Part shown: piece by piece, positions 60,601 through 64,000 of the stretch
Position numbering within the stretch: the stretch's first letter is position 1
Layout: each line of letters begins with the position of its first letter
NCBI GenBank assembly: GCA_002310215.1
Contig: DBYR01000002.1
Location: 67,459-131,458 of the forward strand
Source of the DNA: Bacteroidales bacterium UBA1181
GTDB taxonomy: Bacteria > Bacteroidota > Bacteroidia > Bacteroidales > Paludibacteraceae
Direction: 5' to 3'
Length of the DNA: 64,000 nucleotides
Position numbers and translations under genes: made by a program
Notes under the pieces: generated by a model
The model's database searches: none
What the model saw: only the letters and a program-made list of their open reading frames with translations
Told to the model about the DNA's origin: nothing

Positions 60601-63600
60601 CCTGAAGATATGCAGTACCATCAACCTCAGTACCTCAGTTTTGAAGATGTGTTGGCTGATTATAATATAAGTCCTAATAGCGAGGATTGCAATATGGATT
60701 TGATCTCAGGCGTGTTGCCATACGGGGCGGAGGATCCTGCTGCTAGTGTTAAGCCTTTGGATGAGTGTGGTTGTGATTTGATCATGCAGATGGCTGACGC
60801 GTTCGAGGCACAAAAGAATACGCTTCCGTACAACGTCCACAGCGCACAGGCTTATTTCAATAACGAGACAGGTGTTTCCTTGCAGAACTACAATGCGATG
60901 TTATGCCTTTGCCGTAACGTCTACGCAAACCATAATAATTCTTGGAGCGGAACCGCTTCGGATGATTTGAAGAACTCTGGCTATGTGATTCCTTCCGAGA
61001 TTGAATGTAATGTATGTATGCCTTGTAGCACGGTCGCAAGTGCGATGGGTAATTACCAATTGTTGCGCGATAGGCTTGTGTTGGGCCAGAATCTCTTCTC
61101 GTTCAGCAATCTTGTCAGTGCGCAAACGCGTCTGCAGCTCGGAGAGAACCTGAAGGTCTCCCTGACCAATTATCTGAACCGCGTTTTGCATATGTCGAAG
61201 TCGTTCGATGAGTATTACGATTTCGCACGTAAGTGCAACGCTGTTCAGGATCAAAACGCTAAGACGGAATGTGATGTGACCTCCGAGTCTAAACAATTGG
61301 TTGCCTTGCTTAATGCGTTGTTGGTTCACCACAGACTGAAGGGTACGATCAACGACTCCCGTTTGTACAAGGATATCCGCGAGATGATCCAAGTGAAGAT
61401 GACGACTGCCGGCGCTTCTGGCTCTGGCTCTTCTTCCTACGTGTATGACGCTAATCCTTATGGATACGAAATCAAGGATAAGGAGACGAATGTCTCTTCC
61501 GAAAGAGAGTGCACCGGCGATTGTGCCTCTGTGACATTCACCAATACGGGCGGATCTTCTAGCTCTTACGAAATGGGTATTGAAGCCAATGGCAGGACTT
61601 CTGTGATACATATTGAAGGGAAGGAGGGCTCTCTCCTGGAGGATGTCCTTACCGTGGAAAATGCTTACGTCGATTCTTCTGACCATATTGTCCGAATCCT
61701 CGTATCCATCGTCCGTGAGGGAAGAATCGTTCATGATACTTTCTCTGTCAACACGACAGAATGGAACCTCTCGAATTGCAAGACGGTTTCTTACAACCAG
61801 AATTTGGAACTCTGTAAGAATCCTGAGAAAACATTCGAACCTGAGATCAATGAGTGCGAGCAGGAACTGTTGAGAAACGTGTACCATAACGCGAAGGAAT
61901 TGTATGATGAATACATCGATACACTCCGCACTTCAATCACGGATCAATATCTCTCAAAATGTTTCGGCGGATTGTCCACGGAGGTGTTCAATATGTCCTA
62001 TAATGAGTATGAACATCATTATACGCTCTATTACTATGACCAAGCGGGTAATTTGGTTCGCACCGTTCCGCCGGCTGGCGTCGAGTTCGTCAATGTGGAC
62101 GCAAATCGTGATGCTCTTGAAAATGACCTGAAGAACGGTACGCAAAGTGTCTTCACTAAGCATCGTCTGGAGACTCGTTATGTCTACAATAGCTTGAATC
62201 AGTTGATTTATCAATATATGCCAGATCATGACGGATTCGCGAATATCCAATCTTCTGGCTATGCGTATGACAACAACACGTTGCAGGCTGCTTCCGCATT
62301 CGGTGTTGGCAATGAGGGTCTCTCCGCTGTCTTGGATCCTACCCATGGTAGCACGAGAATGTATGCCACGTATGACAATGGAGAGAACTGGGCGCCTATC
62401 AATTTGTCCAAAAAGTATAATCTCTATGCCGTGAAGACGCTCGTCTCTGGCGTGACGTTAGTGGGTGGATCGAATGGTACACTTTTCAGAAGAAATCTGA
62501 ATGCCTCTTCCGAATCCGATATGTGGCTGGATGAGTCCTTGGGTGTTCCGAACGATGTCGTTAGCATCTCGGGTGGTATGAACAATCCTGTCGTATACCT
62601 GCGAAATGGCGACGCCTACACTTACAACAGTAGTGATTGGCAAAAGAGGTCGTCTTCGCACGTGAGCGGCATTACTTCGCTGAATTCTGTGGATATGGAT
62701 AATAGCTCGGCTGTGGCTGTGGGCTATAAGAACCAAAATCCTGCCATCTATGTCGGCTCTGTTAGCGCGGGCATGCCTGGTAATTGGAATCTGGTGAATC
62801 ATACCGACATATATACGGGCAAGATCGTCTCTATCGCAATGGATGGAAACAAAGGCTACGTGAACGACGAAAATGGTTTGTTGATGAAAACGGTCGATGG
62901 CGGTCTTAACTGGTCGATCCTCGCCGTCTCACAGCCGGAAACGTTTAAACAGATGTGCATGGTGGGAACTGACGACCTCTATGCTTTGAGGAATAACGGC
63001 GATTTGCTGAAATATGATCCGAACAATGCTTCATTCTCTTTAATGAGAAATAATGTGGAGTTCATCTCCGGTGGCGATAAGCTCATATTCGCGAAGAAAA
63101 ATAGTGCAGGAGTCTTGGAGGTTTATCGCGACACCTACTCGTTCCCATTCGCCCGCATCGATGGCGTCTCTGCCATCAACGGCTTGGCTGTCCTCCCTAG
63201 TTCATCTTCTGCAGGTGTATACGATGTCTATTATGTAGAACCGGCAGGTGCGTTGAAGCGTGTGACGGTGGCTTGGAATAGCAGTTATCTTCAATATGTG
63301 ATGGCTCCTAATCCTGAAACTATTATGGATTCGAATGTGAAGGGTATCGCGGCTGCGAATGGCAAGCTTTATTTGAACGGAAACGGCGCATTGTCATGCC
63401 TGGGTGAACAAGGAAACTCCGTGAACTTCTCCGTCGTTGCGGATGATGTTTGGGGTGTTAATGCGAATGGCAGATTCGTGGTCGCTTCCAATAAACAGGT
63501 GAAGATCGCGGATAACTCGGGTCTGCAGGTGGCGAATATCTTGTTGCCTGGATTGAACGCTGTTGGCGTGAATGGTAATAGGGCAGTGGTTGTCGGTGAT

Positions 63601-63999
63601 AATGGTGTCGTGCTCTACTCGGACGACATGCATAGCTTCCATCTGCTTCCTCCTTGCACTTCCGAAAATCTGTTGAGCGTGGATTATGCGATGGTGAGTG
63701 GCGTCAACCGTGCTTTCATCGGCGGTAATAACGGTGTGCTGCTGTCCTTCCAGAATGGTGCGGTCTCTTCTTATCCTATTGGTGAACCTCGCCATGAGAA
63801 TCTCTCCTCCGTCCGTTTGTTTAACAACGGCACGTTGTTCTTGGGTACGGATAATGGCTCGACTTATAAGGCCGACATCACTAACAATATGGGTTCTGGA
63901 TGGGAGGATGTTTCATTCAGTGTGAATGCTATCGATTGTACGGATGGAAAACTCTGGGTGGTCGGTGATAATGGAAGTATCATAGAGTCTGAATATTAA
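57637..63999 (+). CDS. Giant exported YD/RHS-like protein with C-terminal beta-propeller-like region
   Basis: The ATG at 57637 (MERRFSISLIRVLLVLGLLS) is preferred to a TTG at 57610 because it starts a good signal peptide; the length is 2120 residues. The stop (63997-63999) is the last codon in the window. Order: a fibronectin-III-like domain (~30-110), a conserved block (WQAVVDYCEEG, YYDGTMRARQMLTRN, ETFYDHQGRAAVQALPVPS), a long cysteine-bearing middle, YD-type motifs near ~1470-1540 (YYDQAGNLVRTVPPAGV; ETRYVYNSLNQLIYQYMPD), and a ~570-residue end with repeats like VVGDNGVVLYSDD and IGGNNGVLLSFQNG, resembling a Ycf48/BNR propeller. The classical RHS core and a toxin tip are absent. Confidence 0.8.
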   Translation: MERRFSISLIRVLLVLGLLSGGNQCIYALGSPSLSSVSNGPIQATWSAEGGVDGYHLEWTYVNSYGGVPSDASVDFRNGATRIETTGTSYDIPSIYENGKLYVRVRSFRKTSNNKFIYSDWSAPSSIPVSSNDNDKMNWQAVVDYCEEGKNKEVMTYYDGTMRARQMLTRNSENGDIIVGETFYDHQGRAAVQALPVPSMIPGDVIAYHDTFNLYSDNNDSLPYDRRAFDLRDGDNDCGVVAQSMTSGSAKYYSPSNPDRSGFHAYIPDAEGYPFSQTEYTPDNTGRIRRQGGVGKQYQLGAADNNSSVHPTSYYYGKPTQEDLWKLFGSQCGDFSHYQKNMVVDPNGSIAVSYVDMHGRTVATAMAGENPASLSALDSKVNVAKGDVNLLDRMGVPLGESESVTSLHFLASTAGKYSFDYSYVLQNVNVGNVCMDCNYLLTINIKDECGKDVPLSYGGGFVDTISVSLTGAELQGCTGSQDTSLSFSADFALGNYQITRVLQVDPLSRMDEVEKYLMSEEVKTLRDFIDEQIQLTDFTVCNTPDCYSSCLESNPESYEAYVECLAECLNKQDSLTSCKVSREIMINDFNPGEVLSDSLKGEENLTGDPKNQVSGGQYAAYRIEASGDTVGLPYSIFYKNGDVDNFSKILNDAGFQTVVQNSGVALESIQTINGFVRNYRSSWAEYLASHYHPEWNMSKDCDLEQYMQFYQRKMILVETYDEAASLGLLNPLQINVNSVASLRTLPSKDLFIISHGMDGALSEKMRNAAVKQDTVLNMWEVAILSTIADQINQNGGYRSAISAVKDFSLPQVAYGNSGCSSIRFGNYNVDWDRVWQTFRSLYLAQRRFVYESFAKKGVDKLNTTLFNTDDKNTALELMKANMTLRVQSYDEVQDEAALYAVNVGERQSKAESVNGKIWLSCLNQAGAQVENIFEEMKDCFPVNMSSPSYDAIKGHFVNILAYSAYRSNSVMGNSNIPSGLATYITGVDPEDMQYHQPQYLSFEDVLADYNISPNSEDCNMDLISGVLPYGAEDPAASVKPLDECGCDLIMQMADAFEAQKNTLPYNVHSAQAYFNNETGVSLQNYNAMLCLCRNVYANHNNSWSGTASDDLKNSGYVIPSEIECNVCMPCSTVASAMGNYQLLRDRLVLGQNLFSFSNLVSAQTRLQLGENLKVSLTNYLNRVLHMSKSFDEYYDFARKCNAVQDQNAKTECDVTSESKQLVALLNALLVHHRLKGTINDSRLYKDIREMIQVKMTTAGASGSGSSSYVYDANPYGYEIKDKETNVSSERECTGDCASVTFTNTGGSSSSYEMGIEANGRTSVIHIEGKEGSLLEDVLTVENAYVDSSDHIVRILVSIVREGRIVHDTFSVNTTEWNLSNCKTVSYNQNLELCKNPEKTFEPEINECEQELLRNVYHNAKELYDEYIDTLRTSITDQYLSKCFGGLSTEVFNMSYNEYEHHYTLYYYDQAGNLVRTVPPAGVEFVNVDANRDALENDLKNGTQSVFTKHRLETRYVYNSLNQLIYQYMPDHDGFANIQSSGYAYDNNTLQAASAFGVGNEGLSAVLDPTHGSTRMYATYDNGENWAPINLSKKYNLYAVKTLVSGVTLVGGSNGTLFRRNLNASSESDMWLDESLGVPNDVVSISGGMNNPVVYLRNGDAYTYNSSDWQKRSSSHVSGITSLNSVDMDNSSAVAVGYKNQNPAIYVGSVSAGMPGNWNLVNHTDIYTGKIVSIAMDGNKGYVNDENGLLMKTVDGGLNWSILAVSQPETFKQMCMVGTDDLYALRNNGDLLKYDPNNASFSLMRNNVEFISGGDKLIFAKKNSAGVLEVYRDTYSFPFARIDGVSAINGLAVLPSSSSAGVYDVYYVEPAGALKRVTVAWNSSYLQYVMAPNPETIMDSNVKGIAAANGKLYLNGNGALSCLGEQGNSVNFSVVADDVWGVNANGRFVVASNKQVKIADNSGLQVANILLPGLNAVGVNGNRAVVVGDNGVVLYSDDMHSFHLLPPCTSENLLSVDYAMVSGVNRAFIGGNNGVLLSFQNGAVSSYPIGEPRHENLSSVRLFNNGTLFLGTDNGSTYKADITNNMGSGWEDVSFSVNAIDCTDGKLWVVGDNGSIIESEY

Positions 64000-64000
64000 G

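Overview
The window is a piece of a Bacteroidetes chromosome, most likely from the order Bacteroidales. The evidence is: Por-type (T9SS) C-terminal sorting domains; a C10 (streptopain-type) protease; lineage-typical small genes (a DUF5606 protein, a Bacteroidetes-type RNA polymerase omega, GldI-like FKBP lipoproteins); several TAnnTTTG -7 promoter boxes; and YD/RHS-like giant proteins of a type seen in this phylum. Base composition is uneven. Housekeeping genes are G+C rich, while the protease locus, the AAA-ATPase locus and parts of the giant-protein locus are clearly more A+T rich, as expected for accessory DNA.

Layout. Bases 2-6988 (+) are a compact haem operon, hemCD(partial)-hemB-hemA-hemL-hemN-hemG, ending in a terminator. 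From 7000 to 9480 there is a scar of two gene remnants, a 26-bp direct repeat flanking a DUF4268 nuclease-like gene, and hsp20 with a sigma-54-like promoter. From 9480 to 15290 lie trmO, a two-gene chromate transporter, an exported PEP-utiliser/PPDK-like protein and queA, followed by dispersed hairpin repeats. Bases 15289-20301 (-) are an operon of a secreted C10 protease and three tandem paralogous T9SS-exported proteins. From 20700 to 38450 is mostly housekeeping: a NifX-like protein, an Smr protein, a CNNM protein, rseP-dxr-M23-like-SpoU methyltransferase-two FKBP lipoproteins-DHH, comEC, rpe, tRNA-Pro, rpoZ-bamD, a GT4 glycosyltransferase, sufE-sufS and yraN. At 38680-40132 a DUF4143-type AAA ATPase sits directly behind a five-copy iteron array with a ~33-bp period. 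hemW follows. Bases 41620-63999 (+) hold six exported proteins, three of them giant (2369, 1829 and about 2120 residues), with Ig/PKD-like, PA14-like, YD/RHS-like and beta-propeller-like regions.

How the genes work together. The hem genes cover glutamyl-tRNA to protoporphyrin, except hemE, which is not seen here, and they include an unusually short HemA. HemW, 33 kb away, is the related haem chaperone. RseP, BamD and the lipoproteins serve the envelope. The C10 protease operon and the giant-protein cluster probably rely on export across the outer membrane. The most promising under-described systems are the iteron-controlled AAA ATPase, the C10 protease with its three paralogs, and the 22-kb giant exported cluster with a visible compositional mosaic. 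No CRISPR array, IS transposase or integrase was seen.
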